The notes: a model not told the origin generated them from the letters alone. Numbered from the stretch's first letter, positions 1-9,057 are shown. The stretch is DNA of 14,719 bases from GCA-2746795 sp046496595 (GCA_046496595.1 JAWOGU010000710.1:1-14719); one strand, 5' to 3'. Numbers and translations are program-made.

Positions 1-1
1 G

Positions 2-3000
2 CCACAAACCGCTAACGCCGCGCCCGTCGTGCAACTGGCGCTCAATCCCGACGTGCCGGTGAACGACCCCAGCGGCGATGGCGGGCAAGCCTACGCCCAA
101 AGCACCACCAGCAGCGCCATCAACGCCAGCACCGGCACCGTCTGCACCGCCTACATAGATGTCTTTCATGGACAGAATGAAGGCAAAGGGTACATCGGCT
201 TTAGCCGCTCCACCGACAATGGCGATTCCTTTGTCGATATGGGCAGCATTGATGATTCGGTGCTGAACTATGGCAATCCCAGCCTCGTCTGGCGGGCCAG
301 CGATGGCTATTTCTACCTCACGTCACCGCTAGATCAAGACCAGGGGACAGGGGTCTGGCGCTCCACCGATGATTGCCAGAGCTTCGACTACCATGCCAAA
401 CTGGATTTGCGTCTGGAATTTGGAGTAGACGACATGCAAATTCTGGCTGTGGATAACAGCCCGTCCAGCCCGTATTACGGCCGTTTCTACGTTGTCTGGT
501 ATGGCGAATTCGACACCATCCAATTCAGCCGCTCCGACGATGGCGCTGCCTGGAGCGGGCGCGTCACCATCAGCAGCAACGTGGATACCAACTACCTCGC
601 CAAAACCCCCTGGGTCACGACCGGGCCTGACGGCGATGTCTACATTCTGTGGAACAAGAACAGCTACCCCTGGGACGCAGACTGGACCTTCTCCATTGAG
701 GGCGTACGCTCCGGCAACGGCGGCGACAGCTTCACCCCGCTGACCGCCCCACTGACCAATGCGGTGATGCCCCGCGACGCCAATGTGTCCTGCGGCTTCC
801 GCGTGCCGGGTCTGTTGGGCGGCATTGCCTACTTTCCGCCGCCGCCGCAAATTGTGGCCGGAGCCGATGGCGCACTGCACATGGTCTACAGCTATGACCC
901 CGATGGCTTTGATACAGGGGATGTGGTGGATGTGTTCTACCGCCGTTCACTAGACAATGGGCAAACGTGGGAGCCGGAAATCCGCCTCAACGATGACGCT
1001 ACCACCACCGACCAATACTTCCCCACCCTCAGCGTGAACGAACACGGCCGGGTAGCCGCCAGTTGGTACGACCGGCGCGACGATGCCGCCAACAACTTCC
1101 TGTTCAAATATTATATGCGCACCTCCTTTGACAACGGGGCTACCTGGGAAGCCAGCGAAGCGGTCAGCGATGTGCAATCGCCTGTCTTTGCCGACCCCAC
1201 TGTCATGCAGTGCTATCACGGCTTTTACGATCAACAACTGCAAACCACCGACAGCGCCTACCTCTTCTGGTCCGATAACCGCAACATTACCGCGGCCGTG
1301 TATGACCCCGACGTGTTCTCGGAGCGGATTGATTACCCGGCGGACTTTGCGCTAACGGCCGTTCCCGCCAGCCAATCCGTCTGCACCACCGATTCCGCCG
1401 TGTACGATGTGGCCTTAGCCAGCATCGGCGGCTACGCCAACCCGGTGGCGCTGAGCGCCAGCGGCGAACCAGCCGGGGCCACCGTAACCTTTGGCGCGAA
1501 CCAGGTCACGCCGGATAACACCACCACCCTGACCCTCGCCAATCTGGCGGGGGCCATTCCGGGCAGCTACACGCTGACCATTACCGGCACCGAAGGGGCA
1601 TTGAACCATGCCGCCGATGTAGACCTGCACTTAGCTGATGCGGTTCCGGCTGGTGTCACGCTCACCGTTCCGGCGGATACGGCCGTAGACCAACCCGTTA
1701 TCCCCTCCTTCACCTGGAGCGCAGACGCAACGGCCGTTGCCTACACCATCGAAATCGCCACCGACGCCGCTTTCACCAACATCATCTACACGGCCGAAAC
1801 CGGCGACGCCAGCCACACGCCCACCACCTACCTGGAACTCAACACCACCTACTACTGGCGCGTGATCAGCAATAACGGCTGCGGCGACACAACCGCCGCC
1901 GCCTTTAGCTTCACCACCCTCAACGCTCCCGCCATCCTGCTGGTAGACGACGACGACAACAACCCCGATGTGCGGAGCTATTACACCGACGCGCTCGACG
2001 CCCTGGCTCAGGGGTACGATGTCTGGGACACCAACGGCGGCGACAACCAACCGCAAGAAAGCGACCTCGCCCCCTACAACATGGTCATCTGGTTCACCGG
2101 CGGCGACTACAGCGCCGGCCCCAGCGCCGCTACCGAAGCCGCCATGACGACCTGGCTGCCGCAAGATAACTGTCTGTTCATCTCCAGCCAATCCTATTTG
2201 GGAACCATCACCGCCTTCCGCAGCCAATATCTGGGGGCGCGCTCCTTCTTTGGCCCTTACCCACCCTACTACTCCGTCAGCGGCGATTGGGTGGTTTATG
2301 GCGGTCTTGGCCCCTACAGCCTCGCCTATCCCTTTTATGAAAACCCCAAGGCGATCCTCGCCAACGCCATCGGCCAACCCGCCTTTGTGGCGGGCGCAGA
2401 TTTCGCCGGGGTGAACGTCAACAATGACCAGTTCAAATCCACCACGCTGGGCTTCCCCCTGGAAGCTGCCGACGCTGCCGCCCGGCAAGAGGTGTTGGCG
2501 GCGGCGCTGGACTGGTGCGCCAATGGCGTAGAATATGGCTCGTTGACCGGCGTTGTCACCGATTTCGACTCTGGCTGGCCGATTAAAAATGCGACGATCA
2601 CGGCCGACAGCGGCGCTTTCCCCATCACCTTCCACACCGACGCCAACGGCAGCTACAGAGGCGATTTGCGTACCGGCGTTTACACCGTTACCGTTGCCGC
2701 CGCCAACTACCAGAGCCAGAGCTTTAGCGGCGTCGTCATCAACGACGGCGGCGCTACCACGCTGGATGTGGACTTGCAGGGCAGTTTGCTCAGCTACGCC
2801 CCGGCCACGGTGGAAGGCACGGCCGCATTAGGCGATGTTGTCACCCAAACCGTCACCCTCAGCGCCTCCGGGCCGCTGGATGTAGATGTGACGCTGACCC
2901 CCTACACCACGCTGTTGAACCGCGTCTATGGCATTTACGCCAGCGATAACCCGCAGCCCACCATCTTCCACTTCAGCGACCACAACCCCACCGACCTGAC

Positions 3001-6000
3001 CTTGATGGGCAGCTTCCCGTTGGGCGGTTCCGTGGGCGGTGACTTCTTCGGCGATGATTTCTCCGTGGTCTATGCCCTGGCCGATCAGGGCGATTCCGAC
3101 AACAGCAATGACCAACTGGTCAAGATTGACACCCTCACCGGAGCGATCACCGTTGTGGGCACATTGCCAGCCGCACCCGGCTGGGAACAGTACAGCGCCA
3201 TGGGGTACGATCCGGTCACCAACCAGATGTACGTCATCAGCAGCTATGCCGACTTCTTTGGTACGGGCGGCAAAAGCCTGCACACCATTGATGTGAACAC
3301 AGCGCAAACCACCCTGCTGGGCGCTCTGCTGTCGCCGAATCAGATGGAAGTCGGCTCGCTGGCCTTTGATGATACCGGCACGCTCTATCTCCACGATAGC
3401 TGGAGCCAGGAGTTGGCGACGGTTGATCTGGAGACGCTGGTTGTGACATACATCACCTCTGGCGGGATGCAGCCCATGACGGAATTTAACAGCGGCATGG
3501 ATTGGGACCCCGTGACCCGGCAGATGTATGTGACGGTGTTTAGCTACACCGATAACGGCCGTCTCTACACCGTTGATTTGCAAACGGGTGCAACGACCTT
3601 TGTGGAGGAGTTTGGCTCGGTTGCGCCGGGTAACGATGGGCTGATTGCGCCGACGTGGATTGCTTTTGCTTCCGCGCCATTGCCCTGGGCAACGGCCGTT
3701 CCCGATCAACTGACCATCCCCGCCAACAGCAGCGTGGACGTGACGGTGGCGCTCGACACTACCGGCCTCTATGCCCTGGGCGACTACAGCGGCGGGCTGG
3801 CCTTCAGCGGCACGCACGTCAACCCGCTGGCCGTCCAACCCATCACCCTGAATGTCACCTGCGCCGCCTGCGGCGTGCTGGCGGGCGATGTATTGGACGC
3901 CTGGTTTAATGATGCCGTCGCCGCCAATCTGCGCATCAGCGGCGACACGGGCATGGACATCCGTCTCACCGGCGTAGAAAGCTATGCGGTGACTGTGCCG
4001 GCCGGTAATTACACCATCACGGCGACGGCGGCGGGCTATCTGGAGGAAGTGGCGCAGGTAACGGCTGTTGCCAACACCACCACCACTACCGACATCTTCC
4101 TCATCCCAGCCGCCAGCTTCCTGGAATACAGCCCGGCCAGCATCGCGGTCACGGCCGAAATCGGCGACTGGATCACCCGAACCGTCACCGTCTCCAACAC
4201 CGGCACCACCACCATGACCTTTGCCGTGCGGATGGACAACTTCGACGTGCCAACGGCCGTGCGTAATGCCGCCCTGACCGCCATCACCAATCCCGGCGAG
4301 GCTGCGCTGGCCCCCCTGGAGATTCTGGCCTATGGCGTGCTGCAAGAGGGCATTGGCGGTTCGCTGGCCTGGTTCAACCTGAACACCCCCGGTTCCATCG
4401 AATCCAGCGGCAATTCCATCGCCGATCACGGGTCGCTGCGCGGCGGCGACTTCTGGGGCAGCGACTACTCCCGGCTCTACGCCTTTGAAGAGAGCAAACT
4501 CATCGCCCTGGACGTGCCCACCGGCGACAAAGAGATCATCGGCGCGCTGCCCATGATCTCCACCTACAGCACCTATCCCGGCATGGCCTATGAGCCAATC
4601 ACCGACAAAATGTACATTCTGCACGCCTACCAATGTTACATGGGCTACAGTCTGTACTCGGTGGATGTGACCACCGCCGCCGCCACCCTCATCGCTCCGA
4701 TAACCGGCACGGGTTGCCTGGATTCGCTGACAGCCGATGATGCGGGCAATCTCTACACCATTGATATTGATAACGATGCGCTGGTTGCCATTGACCCGAC
4801 GACGGGCGCGACATCAGTTGTGGGCAGTTTGGGCTTCGACGCGAATACCTTCACGCAGGGGCTGGCCTGGGATTCCGCCACCAATCAGTTGTATTACGCC
4901 GCCACCAGCGTGTCGAGCTGGCCGTTTGTGCAGAAGTTCTATCTGGTCAGTAAAGCCACCGGCGCCGCTACAGAAATTGGCGATATGGGGTTCAGCAGTA
5001 TAGGTGGCCTGGCGATTGCTTCCGATGCGGCGGAATGGGTGAACTTCCCCACCTACCGCATGGAGGCGCCGCCGGGAATGCAGGTGACGTTTGATCTTGT
5101 CTTTGACTTGCGGCGCATGGCGCAAACGGGCGATTATGCGTCGGAGATGGTCTTTGATGGCAACTTCATCAATGAACCGGCCAATCTGCCCGTCAGTTTG
5201 GCGTTGGGCTGTAGCAACTGCGCGACGTTGGCCGGGGCGATTACCGCTGCCGCTACCGGCAACCCACTGCCTGCCCGCCTTGATGTCACTGGCCCGAATG
5301 GCTTTGCCTATACAGGCCAAAGCAAAACGGCTTACAATCTGACGGTGCAGCCGGGCGAATACACCATTCAGGTGAGCCGCGCCGGGTATGTGACGCAAAG
5401 TGTGGCGGTAACGGCCGTTGCCAATACCACCACGACCACCGACTTCGCCCTCATCGCCAGCCAGCCGGATATCAGTTACGACCCGGCCGAGTTGGCTGTG
5501 GTTGTGCCGGTGGGGGAAACGGCCGTTAGCAGCTTCAACCTGACCAACGAGGGCCATGCCCCCTTCGACTTCACCATGTTCGACAGCGACTGGAGCGGCA
5601 GCATGCTGCCCACCGTCCCCTACACCTCCTGCGGCGCGGCCGATGCCTTTGGCTATAGCTGCCTGGACAGCAACGCGCCGGAAACGCCCATCAGCACCAA
5701 CTGGGTAGACATCAGCGCCAGCGGCACCTCACTGGGCCTGAGCGGCGCCAACGACTTTTACGCACCCTTACCCATTCCCTTCGTCTTCCCCTACTATGGC
5801 GGCAGCTACAACGAACTGGCGGTTGGCTCCTACGGGCAGGTTTTCTTTGAAGATCGGCAGCCAGACCCCACATTTGGCGGCAATCAGCCGATTCCCACCG
5901 ACATGGGCGACGGTGTGCAAACCTTCATTACGCCGCTGTGGGGCAACCATACCTACGACGAGAGCGTGCAAACCCATTACGAAGTGCAGGGCGTGGCCCC

Positions 6001-6829
6001 CTACCGGCGGCTGATCATCCAATGGACGAATGTGGAGTCTGGCTCCTGGCCTTATTCGCGGGTCACGTTCCAGGTTATCCTGTTTGAAGAGGGCAACATT
6101 CTGATGCAGTACCACACCCTGAACGGTCTCACCGGCGACAGCGCCACCATCGGCATTCAGGGCGACGCGCTCACCGGTTTGCAATATGGCTTCGATCAGG
6201 CGGTTTTATCGGATGAACTGGCTGTCTGCTTCCTGCATCCCGACTCCACCAACTATACGTGCCGCCTGCAACCGCCAGACGCCGCCTGGATGAGCCAATC
6301 GCCCACCAGCGGGGTGGTGGATGCGGGCGAGACGGTAGCGGTGGAGGTGTTGTGGGAGGCAACGGCCGTTCTGCCCGGCCTCTACAACGGCGCCATTCAC
6401 TTTGGCAACATCTACAACGACCCGATGATGATCCCCGCTGCGATGCGTGTGGTCAACATGGAACTGGTTGCCGCTGAAGACGCCGCGATCGCGCCGCCCG
6501 GTAAGACAGCCCAATACCACCTCTCCCTCACCAATGTCGGCTCTGTAACCGACACCTTCACCATTGAGGGCGTGAGCGGCTGGGAGATCAACATCGTTCA
6601 GAGCGGTGTCCGGAATCTGGGCGACAGCCTGGAGATCAGCCTGGAGCCGCAGGAGACGGTAAACCTGCTAGTCACCGTGACGATTCCGGCGGACGCGGTT
6701 GATGGGGAGGTGGGAACGGCCGTACTCACCGCCACCTCCAACACCTACAGCGAATCGTTCGTCACCCTGGACCTCACCACTACGGCGCAGTATCACCGGC
6801 TCTTCCTGCCGGTGATCGCTAAACCGTGA
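2..6829 (+). CDS. Giant secreted multi-domain protein: sialidase-like Asp-box N-part, tandem carboxypeptidase-regulatory/propeller modules (5' end missing)
   Basis: The frame is open to the left edge, so the true start and any signal peptide lie outside; the GTG at 29 is only an internal candidate. Residue numbers below count from that GTG. Residues 1-430 carry Asp-box (BNR) repeats such as SRSTDNGDSF, RSLDNGQTW and TSFDNGATW, as in sialidase-type beta-propellers. Residues 540-632 look like fibronectin type III. Residues 634-833 start with ILLVDDDDNNPD, a segment I cannot name. Three carboxypeptidase-regulatory-like units follow (near 838, 1285 and 1735), alternating with two propeller-like blocks. 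Next come a nidogen-like domain (about 1890-2065, motif IPFVFPYYGGSY) and a NEW3-like C-terminal domain. The protein ends LFLPVIAKP, a tail style common on secreted Chloroflexota proteins. An extracellular or surface role in adhesion or glycan binding is inference. I see no protease or classical sialidase catalytic set, so enzyme activity is uncertain. Confidence 0.85.
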   Translation, partial: PQTANAAPVVQLALNPDVPVNDPSGDGGQAYAQSTTSSAINASTGTVCTAYIDVFHGQNEGKGYIGFSRSTDNGDSFVDMGSIDDSVLNYGNPSLVWRASDGYFYLTSPLDQDQGTGVWRSTDDCQSFDYHAKLDLRLEFGVDDMQILAVDNSPSSPYYGRFYVVWYGEFDTIQFSRSDDGAAWSGRVTISSNVDTNYLAKTPWVTTGPDGDVYILWNKNSYPWDADWTFSIEGVRSGNGGDSFTPLTAPLTNAVMPRDANVSCGFRVPGLLGGIAYFPPPPQIVAGADGALHMVYSYDPDGFDTGDVVDVFYRRSLDNGQTWEPEIRLNDDATTTDQYFPTLSVNEHGRVAASWYDRRDDAANNFLFKYYMRTSFDNGATWEASEAVSDVQSPVFADPTVMQCYHGFYDQQLQTTDSAYLFWSDNRNITAAVYDPDVFSERIDYPADFALTAVPASQSVCTTDSAVYDVALASIGGYANPVALSASGEPAGATVTFGANQVTPDNTTTLTLANLAGAIPGSYTLTITGTEGALNHAADVDLHLADAVPAGVTLTVPADTAVDQPVIPSFTWSADATAVAYTIEIATDAAFTNIIYTAETGDASHTPTTYLELNTTYYWRVISNNGCGDTTAAAFSFTTLNAPAILLVDDDDNNPDVRSYYTDALDALAQGYDVWDTNGGDNQPQESDLAPYNMVIWFTGGDYSAGPSAATEAAMTTWLPQDNCLFISSQSYLGTITAFRSQYLGARSFFGPYPPYYSVSGDWVVYGGLGPYSLAYPFYENPKAILANAIGQPAFVAGADFAGVNVNNDQFKSTTLGFPLEAADAAARQEVLAAALDWCANGVEYGSLTGVVTDFDSGWPIKNATITADSGAFPITFHTDANGSYRGDLRTGVYTVTVAAANYQSQSFSGVVINDGGATTLDVDLQGSLLSYAPATVEGTAALGDVVTQTVTLSASGPLDVDVTLTPYTTLLNRVYGIYASDNPQPTIFHFSDHNPTDLTLMGSFPLGGSVGGDFFGDDFSVVYALADQGDSDNSNDQLVKIDTLTGAITVVGTLPAAPGWEQYSAMGYDPVTNQMYVISSYADFFGTGGKSLHTIDVNTAQTTLLGALLSPNQMEVGSLAFDDTGTLYLHDSWSQELATVDLETLVVTYITSGGMQPMTEFNSGMDWDPVTRQMYVTVFSYTDNGRLYTVDLQTGATTFVEEFGSVAPGNDGLIAPTWIAFASAPLPWATAVPDQLTIPANSSVDVTVALDTTGLYALGDYSGGLAFSGTHVNPLAVQPITLNVTCAACGVLAGDVLDAWFNDAVAANLRISGDTGMDIRLTGVESYAVTVPAGNYTITATAAGYLEEVAQVTAVANTTTTTDIFLIPAASFLEYSPASIAVTAEIGDWITRTVTVSNTGTTTMTFAVRMDNFDVPTAVRNAALTAITNPGEAALAPLEILAYGVLQEGIGGSLAWFNLNTPGSIESSGNSIADHGSLRGGDFWGSDYSRLYAFEESKLIALDVPTGDKEIIGALPMISTYSTYPGMAYEPITDKMYILHAYQCYMGYSLYSVDVTTAAATLIAPITGTGCLDSLTADDAGNLYTIDIDNDALVAIDPTTGATSVVGSLGFDANTFTQGLAWDSATNQLYYAATSVSSWPFVQKFYLVSKATGAATEIGDMGFSSIGGLAIASDAAEWVNFPTYRMEAPPGMQVTFDLVFDLRRMAQTGDYASEMVFDGNFINEPANLPVSLALGCSNCATLAGAITAAATGNPLPARLDVTGPNGFAYTGQSKTAYNLTVQPGEYTIQVSRAGYVTQSVAVTAVANTTTTTDFALIASQPDISYDPAELAVVVPVGETAVSSFNLTNEGHAPFDFTMFDSDWSGSMLPTVPYTSCGAADAFGYSCLDSNAPETPISTNWVDISASGTSLGLSGANDFYAPLPIPFVFPYYGGSYNELAVGSYGQVFFEDRQPDPTFGGNQPIPTDMGDGVQTFITPLWGNHTYDESVQTHYEVQGVAPYRRLIIQWTNVESGSWPYSRVTFQVILFEEGNILMQYHTLNGLTGDSATIGIQGDALTGLQYGFDQAVLSDELAVCFLHPDSTNYTCRLQPPDAAWMSQSPTSGVVDAGETVAVEVLWEATAVLPGLYNGAIHFGNIYNDPMMIPAAMRVVNMELVAAEDAAIAPPGKTAQYHLSLTNVGSVTDTFTIEGVSGWEINIVQSGVRNLGDSLEISLEPQETVNLLVTVTIPADAVDGEVGTAVLTATSNTYSESFVTLDLTTTAQYHRLFLPVIAKP

Positions 6830-6841
6830 TCAGGATAGTTC

Positions 6842-6860
6842 GTGAACCATAGTGGTTCAT
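6842..6860. repeat. Short hairpin after the giant gene
   Basis: TGAACCA (6843-6849) and TGGTTCA (6853-6859) form a 7-bp perfect stem with a TAG loop, 14 bases after the stop codon. There is no T-run, so it is probably not a terminator itself. It may stabilise the mRNA 3' end ahead of the stronger hairpin at 6882. Confidence 0.4.
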
Positions 6861-6881
6861 GAATTATCCCTTGAACGATAT

Positions 6882-6924
6882 GAAGCGTGATGCGTGAACT
6901 TTCTTTACGCATCACGCTTCTTTT
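6882..6924 (+). terminator. Rho-independent terminator of the giant gene
   Basis: Arms GAAGCGTGATGCGT (6882-6895) and ACGCATCACGCTTC (6907-6920) pair perfectly over 14 bp around an 11-base loop and are followed by TTTT (6921-6924). It lies about 50 bases downstream of the stop codon at 6827-6829 and on the coding strand of that gene. Confidence 0.85.
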
Positions 6925-6968
6925 GTGTACGAGTACTGCTGACGACAGGGCTGACCAGGAAACCGACT

Positions 6969-7225
6969 TTACGCCAGCGTAGAACCCATTTTAACAAGCT
7001 GTTCCACCTTGCGGTTACTCCTTTCTGCCTGTTTCTCTGGCAGGTCCAGCGAGCCGCCGGCTGCGCGTTCAATAAGCGCAAAAATCAACGTCACAATCCC
7101 TGCGTTGATGATAGCCGCCTGGCCGAAAGAATAGATGGACGGCAGAAGGATGGTTCACCAACAATATCATCCCCAGGCATAGAGCGCTTAATTTCATCAT
7201 CGGCCGTATATGTTAGCCGCGTTTT
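6969..7225 (-). pseudogene. Decayed remnant of a protein gene (two frames)
   Basis: Translating the minus strand gives two protein-like pieces in different frames. From about 7225 to 7155 one frame reads DDEIKRSMPGDDIVGEPSF, which resembles the N-terminal 'D.E..r.mPGDeiv..p' stretch of SRPBCC (polyketide cyclase-like) proteins. From about 7154 to 6969 another frame reads a hydrophobic segment (FGQAAIINAGIVTLIFALIE), then a charged tail ending in MGSTLA and a stop codon. The pieces meet at a frame break near 7150 and neither has a start or a full domain. I infer a deletion or frameshift relic; whether both pieces come from one gene is unknown. The SRPBCC resemblance is from memory of the family only. 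Confidence 0.4.
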
Positions 7226-7229
7226 TCGG

Positions 7230-7240
7230 TTGCTATAGAT
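7230..7240. repeat. 11-bp direct repeat, left copy
   Basis: TTGCTATAGAT abuts the stop codon of the methyltransferase gene (7241-7243). The identical 11-mer recurs at 8078-8088, upstream of the same gene. It contains a TATAGAT -10-like core, so it could also be a promoter element rather than a boundary repeat. Confidence 0.4.
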
Positions 7241-7951
7241 TTATGCAGTCCGTTCAAAAACGAGATTCATTCGCATTTTTTCTGATGTGACCGATTTCTG
7301 TTCATCAAATTCTGTACACATGAGTAGACAATGAAGGTCGAACTCCACTGCCCATTGGCAGATTTCTTCCGGTGTGAATAACTGCCACTCGAACATATCC
7401 CGTTCATACTCATTTCCATAATTAAGCTGTACCATTAGACGGTTACCATGCATTGTATTGGTGGCTGTGATCTCAAGGCCCCGCCTGTCAAGTTGACGTA
7501 TTCCTTGATATCGCTCAAAGAAACCGCGATGATAAATGTCAAGAATCAAACGCCCCTGGGGATTGAGTTTTTGACTGATTTGTCTCAGCATGTCGCGGTT
7601 TGTCCTGTCGTCAAAGTAACCATAACTTTGCCATAGGCTGAGCATCGCGTCGAATGTACCGGGTACTTCTTCTAATTGGCGCATATCTTTTTGAATATAA
7701 GTGGCTCCCTTTGTGCTAATTGTACGATGACGCGCTTTGGCTAAAGACCCTTCATCCAAGTCTATCCCCACCATTTCATAGCCTCGTTCGGCAAGTAATT
7801 GGGTATGACGCCCTGGACCACAGCCAATATCCAAGACTTTACTGTAGGGTGGGTTAGGCAAATGCCGTGTAATGAAGGCCACTTCTTGTTCGGTGTAAGG
7901 TTGTGTCTCAAGAAATAACTCAAACCAAGTTTGTGAGTACGAGTTAACCAT
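7241..7951 (-). CDS. Class I SAM-dependent methyltransferase
   Basis: The 236-residue protein has the class I methyltransferase Rossmann signatures. Motif I is VLDIGCGPGRHT at 39-50, the acidic end of strand 2 is GIDLD at 62-66, YIQKDMRQL at 85-93 corresponds to the motif around the adenine, and FDAMLSLWQSYGYF at 100-113 to strand 4. The length suits a stand-alone small-molecule or protein methyltransferase, but the C-terminal substrate region does not tell me the acceptor. No good Shine-Dalgarno sequence precedes the ATG at 7951, unlike the genes to the right. The gene is visibly less GC-rich than both flanks and stands alone between a gene relic and an AT-rich gap, which suggests recent acquisition. 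The enzyme class is clear; the specific function is unknown. Confidence 0.85.
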   Translation of the reverse strand: MVNSYSQTWFELFLETQPYTEQEVAFITRHLPNPPYSKVLDIGCGPGRHTQLLAERGYEMVGIDLDEGSLAKARHRTISTKGATYIQKDMRQLEEVPGTFDAMLSLWQSYGYFDDRTNRDMLRQISQKLNPQGRLILDIYHRGFFERYQGIRQLDRRGLEITATNTMHGNRLMVQLNYGNEYERDMFEWQLFTPEEICQWAVEFDLHCLLMCTEFDEQKSVTSEKMRMNLVFERTA

Positions 7952-8340
7952 GTTGTTCTAATCTGCGTGGACAATTACCCGCCCTAACTATGATTATAAC
8001 GATTCATTACACAATGAATCCGCATAAACCCATGACCGAGAATTGAAAATAGTAGCGAGATTTTGGGAGGAAAAAAATTGCTATAGATCACTAACTTTTT
8101 TCTTTTTTATATGATCCTTCCGAGAGTCTTTAGGTCAATGCGCCAAGTATGCCGAAAGGATAGAGGCATTGTCTAGTGATGAATGTCACTCGGTCAATAT
8201 TACATAAATAGGTTTTTTATGAGAAAAACAAATTTCTTTGTATTTTTCCGCGTAAACCCTTACACCTCTAAACACGAAACATTTTGTATAACTTCTCCGC
8301 CTTTTTAGGTTAAGGGTGAACAGAGAGAAAAACAGAAAAC
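7952..8340. other. AT-rich gene-free stretch
   Basis: About 390 bases rich in A/T with poly-T and poly-A runs (for example 8095-8110), in sharp contrast to the GC-rich genes on either side. It probably holds the promoter of the methyltransferase gene, read leftward from its right-hand side. No coding frame with a ribosome binding site, no RNA gene and no long inverted repeat is apparent. The only clear structure is the 11-mer at 8078-8088. Confidence 0.5.
8078..8088. repeat. 11-bp direct repeat, right copy
   Basis: TTGCTATAGAT is identical to 7230-7240. The two copies start 848 bases apart and enclose the methyltransferase gene with its upstream region. Confidence 0.4.
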
Positions 8341-8543
8341 TGTTGCGCATTCACGGGTGTACACCGAAAGGCTAAACCGCCATAACTCGTGGGCTTCCCA
8401 GAGAACTCAAGGTAACCTTATTTTGCCTCCGGGAATGGAGGCAAAAACTACGACCTCTTTCCCACTCGCCCGGCAGGAAAGGTGAGGCCGCCCGCTCAGG
8501 GCGCAGGTGGGCAGCGCCGCTAACTACGCCTGGTGTTTGTTCA
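8341..8543. other. Gene-free stretch downstream of the macro-domain gene
   Basis: GC content rises again here. The stretch holds a 10-bp perfect palindrome GGTGTACACC (8356-8365) and a 10-bp hairpin (8421-8446). No credible coding frame on either strand is supported by a ribosome binding site. It is probably the 3' untranslated region of the macro-domain gene. Confidence 0.4.
8421..8446. repeat. Perfect inverted repeat
   Basis: TTTTGCCTCC (8421-8430) and GGAGGCAAAA (8437-8446) form a 10-bp stem around a 6-base loop, about 100 bases past the macro-domain gene stop. The U's lie at the 5' foot of the stem and A's at the 3' foot on either strand, with no T-run beyond, so a classical intrinsic terminator is not supported. 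mRNA 3'-end protection is possible. Confidence 0.5.
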
Positions 8544-9053
8544 TCAGCCGTCTCTCTTGGGCTTGGGGGATAGGGGTACGGGTGGGGCAGACAGGGCCGT
8601 GTATTCCCAGATGGTGATGTTGTTCGGCAGGGGCGCCAGCAAAGGCAGCACGGCGGCTCTAGCCAATCCCCCGTTGCCAATGCCGGGGAAGTTCAGGTGT
8701 ATTCGGCAGTCGTCATGGTACCGCGCCCACCAGGTCAGTCCCGTAACGCTCCGGGCAATGAGGTTTAAATCGGCGGCCTGCTGCCAGTGGCGTTTCACCT
8801 GGAAGGCTCCCAGCCTCGCCGCCGGCCAGCGCCGGCTGATGAGCAGCCCATAAAAACCCAGATTTCCGCACAATGTCTGAATTTGCGCGCCCAACGCCGC
8901 ATCCAGGCCGGGAAAGCGATCCCTGGCCTGGCGAGCTATGCCTCGGCCCATCACCAAACGGTCGTCCTGCCGCAGCGTACTGTTGGTTGTGATGAGAAAA
9001 AGGTCGGCCTCATCAAAGACCGGCCACATATCGCCAGTGCAAAATTGGGGCAT
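8544..9053 (-). CDS. Macro-domain (ADP-ribose-binding / Appr-1-p phosphatase-like) protein
   Basis: The 169-residue protein has the layout of phage- and plasmid-type macro-domain proteins: TTNSTLRQDDRLVMGRG at 22-38 with the early Asn and the VMGRG loop, ARQARDRFPGLD at 40-51, GAFQVKRHW at 82-90, and NFPGIGNGGL at 121-130 as the phosphate-binding glycine loop. Such proteins bind or hydrolyse ADP-ribose derivatives (ADP-ribose-1''-phosphate, ADP-ribosylated protein or nucleic acid). A strong AGGAGGT (9058-9064) sits 4 bases upstream of the ATG at 9053, and translation ends at a double TGA TGA. It is the last gene of the minus-strand row. Whether it acts on tRNA-splicing by-products, ADP-ribosylated nucleic acid or a toxin modification is not visible. 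Family assignment is by motif recognition, without a profile search. Confidence 0.65.
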   Translation of the reverse strand: MPQFCTGDMWPVFDEADLFLITTNSTLRQDDRLVMGRGIARQARDRFPGLDAALGAQIQTLCGNLGFYGLLISRRWPAARLGAFQVKRHWQQAADLNLIARSVTGLTWWARYHDDCRIHLNFPGIGNGGLARAAVLPLLAPLPNNITIWEYTALSAPPVPLSPKPKRDG

Positions 9054-9057
9054 GGGA

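Noticed and set aside
29..1320. Active sialidase assignment for the N-terminal part
   Set aside because: Asp-box repeats alone occur in many propellers; I cannot see the Arg triad and Tyr/Glu pair of true sialidases.
1631..2635. Long minus-strand open frames opposite the giant gene (also at 2828-4633)
   Set aside because: They mirror the codon bias of the plus-strand GC-rich gene, have Gly/Val/Ala-rich low-information products and lack ribosome binding sites.
8219..8308. 29-codon plus-strand frame starting ATGAGAAAAACAAAT in the AT-rich gap
   Set aside because: No convincing Shine-Dalgarno, no recognisable product and a base composition typical of AT-rich intergenic DNA; it ends early.
8356..8365. 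GGTGTACACC palindrome as an operator
   Set aside because: A single 10-bp palindrome far from any start codon or visible promoter; too little to claim a site.
8421..8446. Hairpin considered as the macro-domain gene terminator
   Set aside because: No T-run follows on either strand; the stem foot has the reverse A/T order of an intrinsic terminator.
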